Origin: Gigaspora rosea | Lineage: Eukaryota > Glomeromycota > Glomeromycetes > Diversisporales > Gigasporaceae | Assembly: GCA_003550325.1 (NCBI GenBank) | Contig: QKWP01001078.1 | Location: 27,141-91,140 of the forward strand | DNA: 64,000 bases | Direction of reading: 5' to 3' | Part shown: piece after piece, positions 43,530-54,858 of the stretch | How the letters are laid out: each line of letters opens with the position of its first letter | Position numbering within the stretch: the stretch's first letter is position 1 | Notes under the pieces: generated by a model | What the model was told of the DNA's origin: nothing | The model's database searches: none | Seen by the model: only the letters and a program-made list of their open reading frames with translations | Position numbers and translations under genes: made by a program

Positions 43530-43682
43530 GTGGCTTATATGAAATTGAGGCTTATATGAAATTGAGGCTTATATGAAATTGAGGCTTATATGAAATTGAA
43601 GCTTATATGAAATTGAAGCTTATATGAGATTGAGGCTTATATGAGATTGAGGCTTATATGAAATTGAGGCTTATATGAAAGG
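43530..43682. repeat. 17-bp minisatellite, nine copies
   Basis: Nine direct copies of GAGGCTTATATGAAATT with single-base variants (GAAG, GAGATT). There are no spacers, so it is not CRISPR. Confidence 0.9.
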
Positions 43683-43689
43683 TAATAGC

Positions 43690-44040
43690 ATATGTAGAGA
43701 TGCAGACATTTTGAGATAACGGAGTTGCAACTTTCAATTTTAAAGTTGTAGTATTGACGTAAGTCGTAATAAAAGTAGTGGGTATTATAATATGTCGTAA
43801 GCTGTAATAGAAGTAGTAGATATTAAATAATGTCGTAGGTCGTGATTAAAGTTGCGGACATATTGTGATAACGGAGTTGCAACTTTTACTAACAAAGTTG
43901 CAACTTTCATTGTATTGACGTTAGTAGTAATATAAGAGGTAATATAAGTAGTAAGTAATATAATACATAGTATTGTAATATAGATTATAATAGACTATAA
44001 TGTAATTACATATTTGCTATATATAAATTATTATGGATAA
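43690..44040. repeat. GGAGTTGCAACTTT hairpin repeats
   Basis: GATAACGGAGTTGCAACTTT occurs twice (about 43717 and 43870), and TAAxxGTAGTxxxTATT words recur between. This may be the subterminal region of the hAT transposon that follows. Confidence 0.45.
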
Positions 44041-44071
44041 AGAAATTTAACTATTATTTTTACCTTTAATT

Positions 44072-45970
44072 ATGTCAAATTTGAGTCGTGAAAGTTCAAT
44101 AATTTTTGATAATATTTCTAGTTCTGCTTTAGAACATCAAAATAAAAAGCAAAAAACCAGTGATCCAAACTATGATGAAGTTAGGCTGTATTATTTAAAA
44201 GGAATTAAAATGGTAATGGGCATTATGAAGCAACTTGCATTACTGTAAGAGCAGTTGGAAGCATGGAAAACCTCAAGATATTTAGCTAATCATTGTGATT
44301 TGTCCTGATCTTATTGGTGCAAAAAGCTGACAGAAGATATTAACAGATATTCTTGTGGTTCTAATAAAGCAGCTTTGAATATTCACAAATCTTTAATGAT
44401 GCAAAGTAATGATCTGCTTTATGAAATGAATAATCATATTGATTATCCTTATTAAAGGCATGGGTTATAGCAGAAATTCCATTCAATGTTAATGACAATC
44501 CCTTTAAGAAGGATTTTAAATCCTAAATATACTCCAACTTCAAGAATGACACTCTCATAATGTCTTTTAAATACAGAAGTTACATAAGTAACTAATGCAA
44601 TTCATAATGAACTTGAGAATTCTAATAATCTTACTTTAAGTAAGTTTTATTTTTAATTATTATTTTTTTAAATTAAAATTAATATTATTTAAAATGTAAT
44701 AAATTATTAATTGTTTAAGTATTAGATGGTTAGGCATCTTCATGCACAGAATCATTTTATAACTATATTGCAACAACAATAGATTACAAAGAATATCTCA
44801 TTGCATTACAAAACTATTCATCTAATTCACATACTAGTGAATTTTTAGCTAAAGAAATTTCTGATTTAGTTGAAAAAGTTGGAAGTGAAAAATTTGCAGC
44901 AATTGTTACAGATAATGCTTCAAATTGCAAATATGCATGAAGAAAGATTGATAAATCATATTCCCATATATGAGATATTTGATGTTAAGCTTATACAATT
45001 AATTTAATTACTGAGATTTAGTTAAAATAAATAATATTAAGGATATAGTTAGTAACTGCAATAAAATCATAAAATATTTTAAGAACTCACACTAGGAAAA
45101 CTTTACTTACAAAAAGGGTTAAAAATTTATTTAGAAGGACTTTATTTGTGGTATAAAACACATTGGTCTTCTTTATTTTTACCACAGATTCAATACTATG
45201 TGCACAGCCTGTTTTTGATTGGATAATTATTTAAAATTATAATTAAACTTTTGACAAGTTTAATATTAATTAATAATTAATTCCTATTTTAATAGATTCT
45301 AATAGAATATTGTAATATTATTTCTAATATTGAATTAGGATCATTAATAAATAATGATTTTTTTATTACCTGTTGCCAGCTTAGATCTATTTGAACACCT
45401 ATCAAGAAGCTATTAATATAATTGAAGCAAATACTACTAATTTAGCTGATTGCTTTAATTCTTGGATTAAAATTGCAGTAATAATTTTTCAAATTCTAGC
45501 AATCAACCTATTTAAACAAGCAGCATTTGGTGTATTTAATAATGGTTTAAAGAATTTAGCATTCTATTTATCTTTATTATATTATTCCAGGCAAAATTGC
45601 CTGGAATTTTTACAATTTTTTAAATACAATAAAATTTTATAAAGTATATAGATATATTTTATTTATAGAATATTTTCTTTAAAATATATTTTATAAACTT
45701 CATTAAAAAAATTTTTTAAAATATTAAAAAACTTTAAAGTAATAAAAGTTTAAATTTTTTGTTTTAAAATTTTTACTATAAAATTTTTTTTAGATTTTCT
45801 TATGTTTTCATCTATAAAAAATTTTTTACTTCTAATACAAGTTTTAAAAAATTACAAAGCTGCAATATAAAAGTTGTAATTCTTTTTATAAACTACAATA
45901 TTGTATTAAAAACATGGGCTAGAGCTAATAATTATAGAGTTTACCAAGAATTAGTAAATAATTTTTTTGA
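44072..45970 (+). pseudogene. hAT transposase pseudogene (BED finger, DUF659-type)
   Basis: Starts 'MSNLSRESSIIFDNISS' at ATG 44072. Next comes a broken BED-type zinc finger, with 'GHYEATC' and 'HGKPQD' and 'ANHC' in different frames near 44220-44300. A catalytic-domain stretch near 44765-44940 reads 'SSNSHTSEFLAKEISDLVEK' and 'FAAIVTDNASNC'; the D in 'TDNASN' fits the hAT DDE aspartate. The later part 'NIIEANTTNLADCFNSWIKI' (45415-45480) is the usual region between DDE and the C-terminal dimerisation helix. Several stops and frameshifts lie throughout (for example after 'MKQLALL' and in the BED finger), so it is dead. I could not define its terminal repeats. The 17-bp minisatellite at 43530 may be on its left. 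Confidence 0.75.
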
Positions 45971-46082
45971 CTAAAAATTTTTTAAATTTGTCTATTTTTA
46001 GCTAATAACTTTTTTTTTATATTGTAAAATTAAATAACTATAATATAATTTTTATTTTCAAATATTATTAAAAAATTTTAAT

Positions 46083-46536
46083 GACCTGTGGGTCGATAGC
46101 ATAGCAGTTATGCTCCCAGGTCACTATTCGAAGGTTGCCAGTTCAATTCCACTTGGTAGTAATTTGAATTTGATAGTTAGAACCCAATTTGGAAATAACT
46201 GAAGTCACAAGACGTAATGAGAGGCCACAGATACTTCATATACTTGCGGCAGTGTTCCCATATAATATTACATATTTATAGGGCTTGGACTGAGAAAGAT
46301 CAGCTGTTCCTGCAGGAAGTATAAATAATATGGTATAAACCCACATTTGGGCAGCGAGAAGACAATCTAGATGAAGCCTTCATCACAGTAACTTTTTGAG
46401 CAGCCAGAGCTCCATCAACGAGAACTGAAACACCACAGGAGGAGGGACCCAGGAGGTTATTTAATAGCAAAAGACAAGCCGGATAGCTTATCTGAGATGG
46501 GTGTAGTGAAGGTGGCTTACTACGGAGGGTTACAGA
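46083..46536 (+). mobile_element. tRNA-like SINE, truncated on the right
   Basis: A tRNA-like head carries an A box TAGCATAGCAG (46097-46107) and a B box AGTTCAATTCC (46140-46150), followed by a GC-richer ~380-bp body unlike the SINE at 29.8 kb. The body ends where the foldback element begins at 46539, so the 3' tail is missing or displaced. No target duplication can be seen. A 102-residue minus-strand frame across it is not a gene. Confidence 0.6.
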
Positions 46537-46538
46537 TA

Positions 46539-48240
46539 TAGATGCTGGTGAAATTATAGCGGCAATTTCTACATTCGGAAGTAGAAATTGTTGAAATAAT
46601 TTCACCAAAAATTTTTTAAAATTGAGATGCCGAATTAAATTTCAATTGTTGAAATTAATTTACATATAAAAATTAAATCAACAGTTGAAATTAAATTAAC
46701 CATTGAAATTAAATTAACAGTTGAAATTAATCAATGCTTGAAATTAAATCAATAGTTGAAATTAAATCATCTGTTGAAATTAAATCAACAGTTAAAATTA
46801 AAATTAACAGTTTAAGGGTTCTCAAGCATTCTTTCAAAGGGATTAGTTAATTAAAGAGATCATGCACAAGTACTCCAATTAATTGAAGTAATACTAATAG
46901 CAATTTTGTCAAAAGTTTTTGTTGCAAAATGTGGTTATTAAATTTTAGTACAACTATTATAGTTTCTAATCATCTTTTTTAGTTATTGCAATAATAAAAT
47001 TGATTGGCTGAATAATTTATTTTACACCAATTAAAAATTCATACACCAAGTCTGGAAGTTATAATCCAAATGTTCAAAGTTTTATTTTTTTTGTTATAGC
47101 TAAGATATCTAGAGTTATGGCCCAAATTTTTTTTTTAATCCTTAATATTACTATGTTGTTTGTACTTTATTTGGAATCAAAACCCAACCTCCCAAATCTT
47201 TCATTTCTCACATTAATTAAGTTTGGAATAAGGCTTTCTATTTTATTTGGGACCAAAATTTTAATAAGGTAGCTGCACAATGCTGTTGACAAGCTTAACA
47301 AAATTTCAGTATAATATTTGATTTACTACAAATTGATATATGATACTGTATGCGGTTAAGGCCTATCGTGATAAAACAATTATTAAATTGTAATGACATT
47401 CTTGATCATAACTTGCTCATCAAGATATTAGTAGATTATATTAGAAGTTTTAAAAAATGAATGTTTTAACAGTTTATTAATACTAAATAATAAATTATTT
47501 ATATCCTAGCCTATATGTGTACAGTATTATATAATATAAATAATCTAGTATAAAATTTTAATAATATAATGTATTTATTCAATATTTTATAATAGAAGTT
47601 AAATTTGTATAGAATTTTTTTTAATTTTAATTATTTAATTGCATCTAAAAGTTTAACTTATTCAGGTTTTATGATGAAACGCAGTATAAAAAGCATTTTG
47701 TATAAGAATGGAGTTGTAAATAGTGTTAGTATATATTATAAAAATATATGTACATATTTTTGAATACTTAAATCAATCGATATATCAATAGACAAAACCT
47801 GTAATATCAGAAATAAATCAACCAAAAAACAGGGCATAACTTAAACTTGAAATACTTAAAATAATCCTTTGGAAGGGATAATCATATACAAATAGCTCTA
47901 TGAAAGCCATATCAAACTGGTTTAATATAAAATGAAATTGGACCACAATGTCATGAGAAAATATAACCAATCAAAGAACAGTATTTGTTCACATCATTTC
48001 ACTCCTCAGATAACATACACTAACATTGCACTCCATTCTTGGTACAGCCAAATTAATTTTAATGATTAAGTTATTTCAACAGTTGAATTAATTTTGACGG
48101 TTAATTTAATTTCAACCGTTGAATTAATTTTAACTATTAAATTAATTTCAACTGTTGAAAATAATTTCGGTTTCAACAGTTGAATTTAATTTTCAACCGT
48201 TGAAATTTACAAAATTAAAATTTAATTTCACCGCCATCTA
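46539..48240. mobile_element. 1.7-kb foldback element with minisatellite arms
   Basis: The ends TAGATGCTGGTGAAATTA and TTAATTTCACCGCCATCTA are inverted, with TA outside both (46537-46538 and 48241-48242). The left arm (46630-46820) is a tandem of ~18-bp units AACAGTTGAAATTAAATT, and the right arm (48060-48225) is the same array in reverse orientation. Just inside the left end, 46549-46610 forms its own hairpin (GGTGAAATTAT...ATAATTTCACC). The ~1.2-kb middle has no gene. The layout is that of Foldback/FB transposons. Confidence 0.82.
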
Positions 48241-48319
48241 TAGTGATCACCTGTATGACAAATAATAATGAAAATTTTTAATTTTCTAAAATGTTTCTTT
48301 TTAGTTTTCATTCATTTAC

Positions 48320-48854
48320 CTTTTTTTCAACCCAATCACACTTGTTTCCAATGAGGATTTTATTAACGCCTTCAGGAGCATGTTGTTCTACATCATTAAG
48401 CCATTTTCTTATATCTAATTAGCCACGAATTAATAATAATAATAATATTTGACAAAAATATAGAATGGTTCATTTAATTCCAATATGCATTAAAACTCCC
48501 AGAAATATTAAGGATACTATTAAAAGACTGTACATCGGTGACATCATATACAAGTGCTATATCCATAGCACGACGGTAGTAGGCTATATAATAAAGTTAT
48601 AAATGTGTTACCTTACCGAATACAAAAATATAAAGATAAAGATAATATTCTTGAAACAAATTGAACCATATTAAAATTTACTTGTGAAGATCGAATGAAA
48701 ACGCTCTATACCTGAAGTATCACAAATTTCGAGCTTGATTTGTTTTACCATCCAGCTCAATAAGTCTTGTTTTAAAGTTATTTCTTATGGTAGTGGTACA
48801 AGGAGTAAAAGAATCATCCGAGAAACGCAACAACAAGCTTGACTTTCCAACACC
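48320..48854 (-). pseudogene. Rab8/Sec4-like small GTPase pseudogene
   Basis: On the minus strand the GTPase motifs appear in order: G1 '[18 protein letters not shown]' (from 48854), switch I '[18 protein letters not shown]', a shifted G3 'DTSGIERF', 'AYYRRAMDIALVYDVTD' (about 48545-48605) and G4 'ILIGNKCDW' (48334-48360). This matches exocytic Rab GTPases of the Sec4/Ypt2/Rab8 group, which regulate vesicle delivery to the plasma membrane. Intron-like gaps remain (acceptor TTTTTTTACAG before G1, donor GGTAAATG after 'DWVEKK'), so it arose by DNA duplication, not retroposition. A frameshift around G3, missing N- and C-terminal exons and an altered DTAGQ motif mark it as dead. Confidence 0.8.
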
Positions 48855-49343
48855 TGTAAAAAAAGTGGTTGCAGTAGTTTAAATTATTCTACTATAATTG
48901 TCGCCAAACAGCAAAGGCTTAATTAAATAATCGTACGCAGCACTTTTACTTTGGGCCATTAGTCTGTGTGCATTAGAATGCAAATGCAAAGCAACTTTGT
49001 ATGATGATAGCAATGTTTGCAATCAAGGTTAAATTTGGACCCGAATTAAATCCTGAAATCCGAAATAAAACCAAAACTAAACATAAAAATTAAAAAATAA
49101 CTTCTATATTGATAATATAATATTGATTTTTATATGAATTTTTCATTACAAGATCCTTTTATTAATTATTTTCAATTTTATCAAATCGATTACTGTAATT
49201 TTTATTTGGGTACTTCAATTGGCGAAATGTTTTTTTTGCTATTATGTTATACATGTTCAATCATCTTAGTATCACAATCTATATTGGTGATGCTTGAGTA
49301 ATCAAAAAGTCTCAAAATTAAATTAAACTGCTAGGATTAGAAC

Positions 49344-49376
49344 GGCGTTAACTCAGTTGGTAGAGCATCATAGGGA
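49344..49376 (+). other. tRNA-like 5' half only
   Basis: GGCGTTAACTCAGTTGGTAG followed by AGC looks like the acceptor strand and D arm of a tRNA, but no anticodon or T arm follows. It is either a tRNA fragment or a truncated SINE head. It is followed by an inverted AGGGAATAATTAACAC / GGTGTTAATTCCCT pair (49453-49560), probably another small element. Confidence 0.4.
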
Positions 49377-49728
49377 TAACATTTAGATTTGTAGACATTC
49401 ATATAATATTAGGGAATTCTATTGATTAGAAGAGCTCAAAGGCAACTGCTTCTACTCTTACATTAGGGAATAATTAACACTTAAATTCATGTTTAAACAT
49501 CATTAAAAGGCATCATATGATCTAGTTATTTTCTTAATCTTTCGGTGTTAATTCCCTAATTTATACTATGTTATCGATTTGATCGTAACACCGGTTTCGG
49601 ACTGGAGTTATGAAATCGTTACTAATTAGTTCAGGATCAGACCTTTTAAGGATCGGGCTAACATATGTGAATAACGATACGGAGATTCGTCCTTCTACTC
49701 CATTTTACATCTGTACTTGACTACAAAG

Positions 49729-50652
49729 ATGACTACAGAGTTCTTCAAAAAACTTTCTAGCGATATAACTAGCCCTAGCCTTCTTGAAAATGGTGAAGAT
49801 TACAATGTATTAATTGAAGTCGGTCCAATGCCGAATTGTCAAATATTTAAGGCCCATACAATTATTTTGAATTCACGTTGTTCTTATTTTCGTAATGAAT
49901 TGGTTAAAATAACTTATGATGATGAAAATATTAAAAAAAATTCAGTAAACCACACATTTCTGCTATTGTATTTGAAATTATTAACAAGTAAGTCATAATA
50001 ATGCTATTACAAATGGATTAAGATTCTAATTTGCAATCATTAAATATGGTTTGAACGGTTTCATATTGAATTATATTGATATATTTATATTGGTATCGTT
50101 CCGGTGCATCTACAATCCTTGATTCATGGATAAGTCGGAATCTCGATAAAATTTATAAATTAAGTTTTGAAAATAATAGGTTAAGTTTTACAAGAATTTT
50201 GTAATGAAATTATTGTGAAATTATTGTTAAGCATCCAAGTATTATTTTTGACTCTAGACAGTTTACAGATCTTTCAAAAAAAGCCTCAGTCTCACATTTA
50301 AAACTTGACAATTTACAAATGAATGAAGGAAAATTTTGGGATAATGTCATTAGATGGGAGTTGCTCAAAACCCCTAATCCTTTACGCTGGTCTGATGCAA
50401 AATTAATATCCTTAAAAGCTATGCTCAAAAATTGCATACCTAACATTCGGTATTTTCAAATTACTGGCGATGATGTTTTAGAGAAAATACAGTACAACTA
50501 CATCATCGAATTCTTGAACCTGAATTTCCGAAAGATATTATGGCAACATTTATGGCGCCAAATAAGTCTATTTCTTTAATTATTTTACCTCCTCGAATAA
50601 TATCAGCTACTGCGTTGCCACCAAGAAATATTTCGGCTACGACTTCAAGTCG
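49729..50652 (+). pseudogene. BTB-BACK protein gene, decayed
   Basis: ATG at 49729 begins 'MTTEFFKKLSSDITSPSLL' and 'EDYNVLIEVG', the typical start of glomeromycete BTB/POZ proteins, which act as Cullin-3 adaptors in related families. The BTB fold continues with 'FKAHTIILNSRCSYFRNEL'. Homology then moves frame at the A8 run near 49932 to 'FSKPHISAIVFEIINK', ending at a GTAAGT donor (49988). A second exon (about 50100-50652) carries the BACK-type 'WISRNLDKIYKLSF', then 'LDNLQMNEGKFWDNVIRWE' and 'CIPNIRYFQITGDDVLEKI', with further frame changes near 50200 and 50500. It ends 'ILPPRNISATTSS'-like before a GTAAGT. The C-terminal TLDc or Kelch-type region is missing. Two or three frameshifts and the lost end mark it as a pseudogene, unless the A-run shift is a sequence error. 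Confidence 0.75.
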
Positions 50653-50740
50653 TAAGTACAAATTGATCTTTGGTAAAAATATTATTATTGATTTTTATAA
50701 TAATTTGTACATGATTATTAATATACCCTCTTTTTAAAAG

Positions 50741-50771
50741 CATAATAATAATAATAATAATAATAATAATC
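50741..50771. repeat. (ATA)n microsatellite
   Basis: About ten perfect AAT/ATA triplets. Confidence 0.9.
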
Positions 50772-51019
50772 AAAGAAATTTTTGATCTAAACCAGGAATC
50801 AAGTTTTATATATATTCAGCCATGCTTATTTAATTGGCTTTATACGTTTTCTCAGCTCGTTAGTATAAAGTTTTTAGATAATTAATTGTTGGGATGTAAG
50901 TGTTTTATACCATTTCAATAATTTTATTGTAAGTTATTCTTTTTTAAATGACCTTTTATATGCATGCTTATATAAATAAATTGAAAGATAAAATAGAAAA
51001 TTATTAAGTTGACAAAACA

Positions 51020-51470
51020 CTTTCATCAAAGCTGTTTGTGAGTCGGACGTACCACCACGATGTTTTGAAGGACATGGCACGAATATATTGACATTGACTA
51101 GGACTGATTTCTCAAGTTGGTGTGCGACTTGTGTGGAAAAAAAATCCTACAATGGTAAAATTTTTAAATTACAGTAGATGCGTAGTATATAGATAAATAC
51201 GTATTAACATTACAAATATTGGTACAGACATTCAATTACTTTAAGATCTGCAATTTCACCGTCTGTCCTATCCATTGTAGTCCTGGACAAAATTGCAGGC
51301 CTGCAAGTCTTTGTAATAACGGACATCTTCTTTATTGTGTTTATCCAAAATCATTATCCGATTGGACATGTGATGTACGTAAAAATACATTCCGATCTCA
51401 CGGTGACGGTTGTCGTTTTAAATGCAAGAAATGCAGCTTCGAAATGTGTTTATCGTCAAATTTTAACTAA
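51020..51470 (+). pseudogene. C1/DC1-like cysteine-rich protein fragment
   Basis: Two related Cys/His units occur. The first (about 51030-51174) has 'CFEGHGTNILTL' and 'WCATCVEKKSYNG'. The second (51240-51470) has 'CNNGHLLYCVYP', 'WTCDVRKNTFRSHGDGC' and 'FKCKKCSFEMC'. The pattern C-x2-GH...W-x-C-x2-C...C-x2-C-x4-C resembles C1-like/DC1 or ZZ zinc-binding modules. In the second unit the second Cys of the W-x-C-x2-C pair is Arg ('DVRK'). No ATG is present in frame at the start, and a stop follows 'FKLQ' between the units, so this is either exons of a spliced gene or a relic. Zinc binding is inferred from the pattern only. Confidence 0.5.
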
Positions 51471-51479
51471 CTTTATATT

Positions 51480-54029
51480 AATTTTTTTAATTTTTATTAT
51501 TATCTATTTTTAACTTCAATTCAAATATTTTTTGTTCCTAGTCAAGTATAAACGATAATTAGTGCAATATTTACAAGTCTTAAGAATAGATATCGTTTCT
51601 GCTCTAAAATTTTTGGTTTCAAAATAGTTATTCGATACTAGCGAGCAAGCTTCGCTCATTCAAAGTGCTATAAATACCATGACTAGTTTTTTTTTAAAAC
51701 TACAATTTTTTGACATGTAAAATTTGTTTTTGAGGCCGCATTTTAAATTATGATAACGCACGCTCAAATATAAACTTTTTATAAAAATTTCTAATAATAT
51801 GTGTTAAAGAAAACTTTAAATTCGATAAATTCACTGAATGCTAAAAATTTTAATGTTAAGATATTGTAACGAACCGACTTGGAGCAAATTATATATTCAA
51901 CATAATTTCAGTCGCCGTTTTGATACGTGTAAATTAATATTATGGCGCCTCAGTACTGTGGTAAACACAGGGTTTCTGTAAAGGTTGAATTCATGATCAA
52001 AGACGAGTAGAACCTGATGAAGAGTGTTTTATTATTCTTATTCTACGTTATATACAATGGGATCAAAATTTCTTTTTTGAATATATGTATGATGGAAATA
52101 TAATCTTAAAAATCGTGGTTGTTTGATTTAAAAATGATTTTAAATGGTTTAACACATTCTGACGTAATAATGATAATGAATACTTACGAAGTAAATCAAA
52201 AATTATATGAGAAATATATCTTGACGTTTCAATTTGGCCAATATGGCTTACAATATAAAATAACAGCGATTTCAAAAGCTTTACAGCACTAATCTATTTT
52301 CTTAATAACTTACTTATGATTCTAAATATAGCCACTTACTGCCTATAAAATAGATTAATAACATTTATATGCAGCAAAAATAATACATGAAACTGATAAG
52401 TGTAATTCGGAAGTTACTTTTTGTAATAAGCTAAAACAATTCAGTAACTTGCGAGATAAATTTCACTATTTATTTTTATTTATTTATTTTTTTTTTTTGT
52501 ATTAATTTCCAAATAACGAACTAAATAATATTACTAATAATTTTTTTCTGAGTACAGCTATTCAATCAAGTTTTTAAGCATTGTATTAAATATAGAATAG
52601 ATATAGAACATAACGATTATACACTATATTTTTGTAGTGAATTTTAATTTATTAAACTATATACCATTAGCAAGCGATTTAATCAATAAAGATTATCTAC
52701 ATATGTAATTATATCAGTAAATTTTTAAGCTTAAAAATATTATTTTTTTTATTAAGTTGATTCATATACGCTTTTATTAATTATGGATCCAAACATTAAA
52801 TATTATAATTTGAATGTATCTTTCGTTAAATTTTCTGAGCCTATTTTTTATTAGCCAATCATACCTCCCATTACATCATTAAACCTCGTCCTACCTTTAC
52901 CTGGGTCAGTTTTTTTGACTCAGGTCATGACTTGAACAGTCATCTTATTGTTGTCCGGTTGCGCGATTTTGCAATGACAAACTAAATCGAAATACCATTC
53001 AACATACCAACAGTTTTTTTAAGGAATTTCAAAAAAATTAGACCTTTATTGTTCGTGACTTTCCTACATCACCTGATTGAATAACTCCCTGCATCCTCTA
53101 CCATTCGAACCTTGTTTTATTGCAAAATCATGCTGATGTTCGCCTTTTATGGTTAGTTTAGTGCTTTAGTTGAGGCTTCTTGTTTAAGGGCAGGGTTTTG
53201 TTTTTATTGGGATGATATATGATTTTTATCAAATTTGGTTTCTATGAAATTACGCCTGTATGTGTTATTTTAAATTTGTAACAAAATTTTTTACGGTAAC
53301 TAGGCGCTTGAATTGCTTAAAGGGAGTTAGAAATAAATATATATTGTAATGTATTGATATATTATATATTTAGAGATGAACAAGATTTTGTACTTATTTA
53401 TTGACTGCTGATTATTGTTTTAAAATTTAAAACATAGTTCTATTATGTAAAAAGACATAATTTTAATGCGTTCATTTGTGAGTTTAGAATTAACTTGTTT
53501 GAAAATAATGGGAGTCTAAAAAAATTTTTTTTTTATCTCTTAAGTTTGTTTTAGAAAATTAAATAAGTATGAATTTATTTAGATTTTTTTGTAAATATTT
53601 GCTAGTAAATTATTATGTAACTAAGTTTGATTTATCTAAATTTTTTTGACTATGAGGGTGAGGGGACTCTGAGGGGTTAATGTAAAACACAGAATCTAGT
53701 TGGTCTCGCCTTACCAGGAATGTAGTTATGCATGACAGAGTGTATGGCTTCGTGCCATCTAGAATGGCGAGTTCGCAAAAGCTTGCATTTGATTGGGTGT
53801 TAAAAACCTATGATTTCACATGTCCATGTGCTGTGCTGGTGTAACACACTTCTACTGTTCGTGTATGAACCAGATTTGCAATTTTTTATTCTGAGGTAAT
53901 ATGTATCATATGGTGGAACGAAATCGGGTAAAATATTCCCTATCGCTATCAGATTGCCTTAAGATTCAAATTGTATTTATTGTGATCTATTTCGTTTTTA
54001 TTTCGTTTTTATTTAATATTATATTTAGT
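51480..54029. other. 2.5-kb stretch without a supported gene
   Basis: AT-rich. A GC-richer island at 53645-53890 (GTGAGGGGACTCTGAGGGG, GTGTATGGCTTCGTGCC, GTGTAACACACTTC) stands out but matches nothing I know. No splice-supported frames. A short hairpin CCTGGGTCA...TGACTCAGG is near 52900-52926. Confidence 0.35.
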
Positions 54030-54400
54030 AGCATCAATTCACCAAAAATTACTTCACAGACAACTTAGTTCCAGAGAATTTAATTACAGATAAAGTTATT
54101 TTATATCGATTTATTCACAGATAAGTTTGTTTGATTGGTAGTTATTTCAATGACATCAGATTTCACAGACAAATTAATTCTAGTCATTGTGTTATAATTA
54201 AGTTTTAATTTACCGTAAATTCTTGAAATAGCGGGCATGGGCGTTGTTTCGAGAATTAACAGTAAAGCTGGTGTAATTTATGAAAAATTGTTGGCTAAAT
54301 AAATTGTCAACAAAATGAATTAGTCTGCAAATTAATGTCAGTAGAATAATCTTGTCTGTAAATTAATTGTCTATGATAAGTTGCCTATAAAGTGATTATT
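54030..54400. repeat. degenerate relative of the TTTATTTCACCGACAAG foldback
   Basis: TTCACAGACAA, TTCACAGATAAG and the inverse TTGTCTGTAAATTAATxG recur on the two sides of a centre, as in the element at 17661-17966. A short palindrome (TTACCGTAAATTCTTGAAA ... TTTCGAGAATTAACAGTAA, 54211-54268) sits in the middle. Strongly diverged, hence old. Confidence 0.5.
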
Positions 54401-54500
54401 AGTGATTTATTACGAAATGTATAACAAAACTAAAAGTGCGAACGGCTCATATGGTAATAAAATCAACCAATATTATAAAAAGTATTATAATGTCAGAGAA

Positions 54501-54858
54501 TGTTATTGTGATCATCGATCACCGTAACAAAGACGATTTTTATTAGTAGAATTTAAGAGTTTATTTTTTACAATGAAAAACGTAAAATATAGAGAAGTAT
54601 AAGTGTTACACAATATATGTAATCGCAGAATTAATATAAATAGAAAGTGCAAAAGTTAGTCTTCTGACTGGTAATGAAATAGAGAAGAGAAGCGTATAGT
54701 AAAGATACTTACGCCTGAAAGTTGTTTCAGTGTGTGCCTTGTTCCAAGCTAGACGTTTATAAATTGATAATCAGTTGAGCAAGGTAACAGTTACATCCAT
54801 AACTGTTTAACTCTGTGATATGCAACGTTCCTTGCATCGCACAGCTACCCTAATAACA
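54501..54858 (-). mobile_element. LTR-like block
   Basis: 358 bp bounded by TGTTATTGTG and CTAATAACA. In minus orientation it shows a TATA-like TTTATAAACG near 54765 and AATAAA further on, in LTR order. GATCATCGATCA words lie near both edges. No target duplication or internal region is visible. A solo LTR fossil is the best guess. Confidence 0.35.

Noticed and set aside
43530-43682. CRISPR-like array
   Set aside because: The 17-bp units are contiguous with no unique spacers; this is a minisatellite in a eukaryote-type context.
46300-46608. 102-residue minus frame 'MVKLFQQFLLPNVEIAAIIS'
   Set aside because: It spans the SINE body and the foldback end, with no family pattern; open only because the SINE is GC-richer.
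49344-49376. Possible tRNA gene
   Set aside because: Only the D-arm half is present; no anticodon stem or T arm follows, so it is listed as a fragment.
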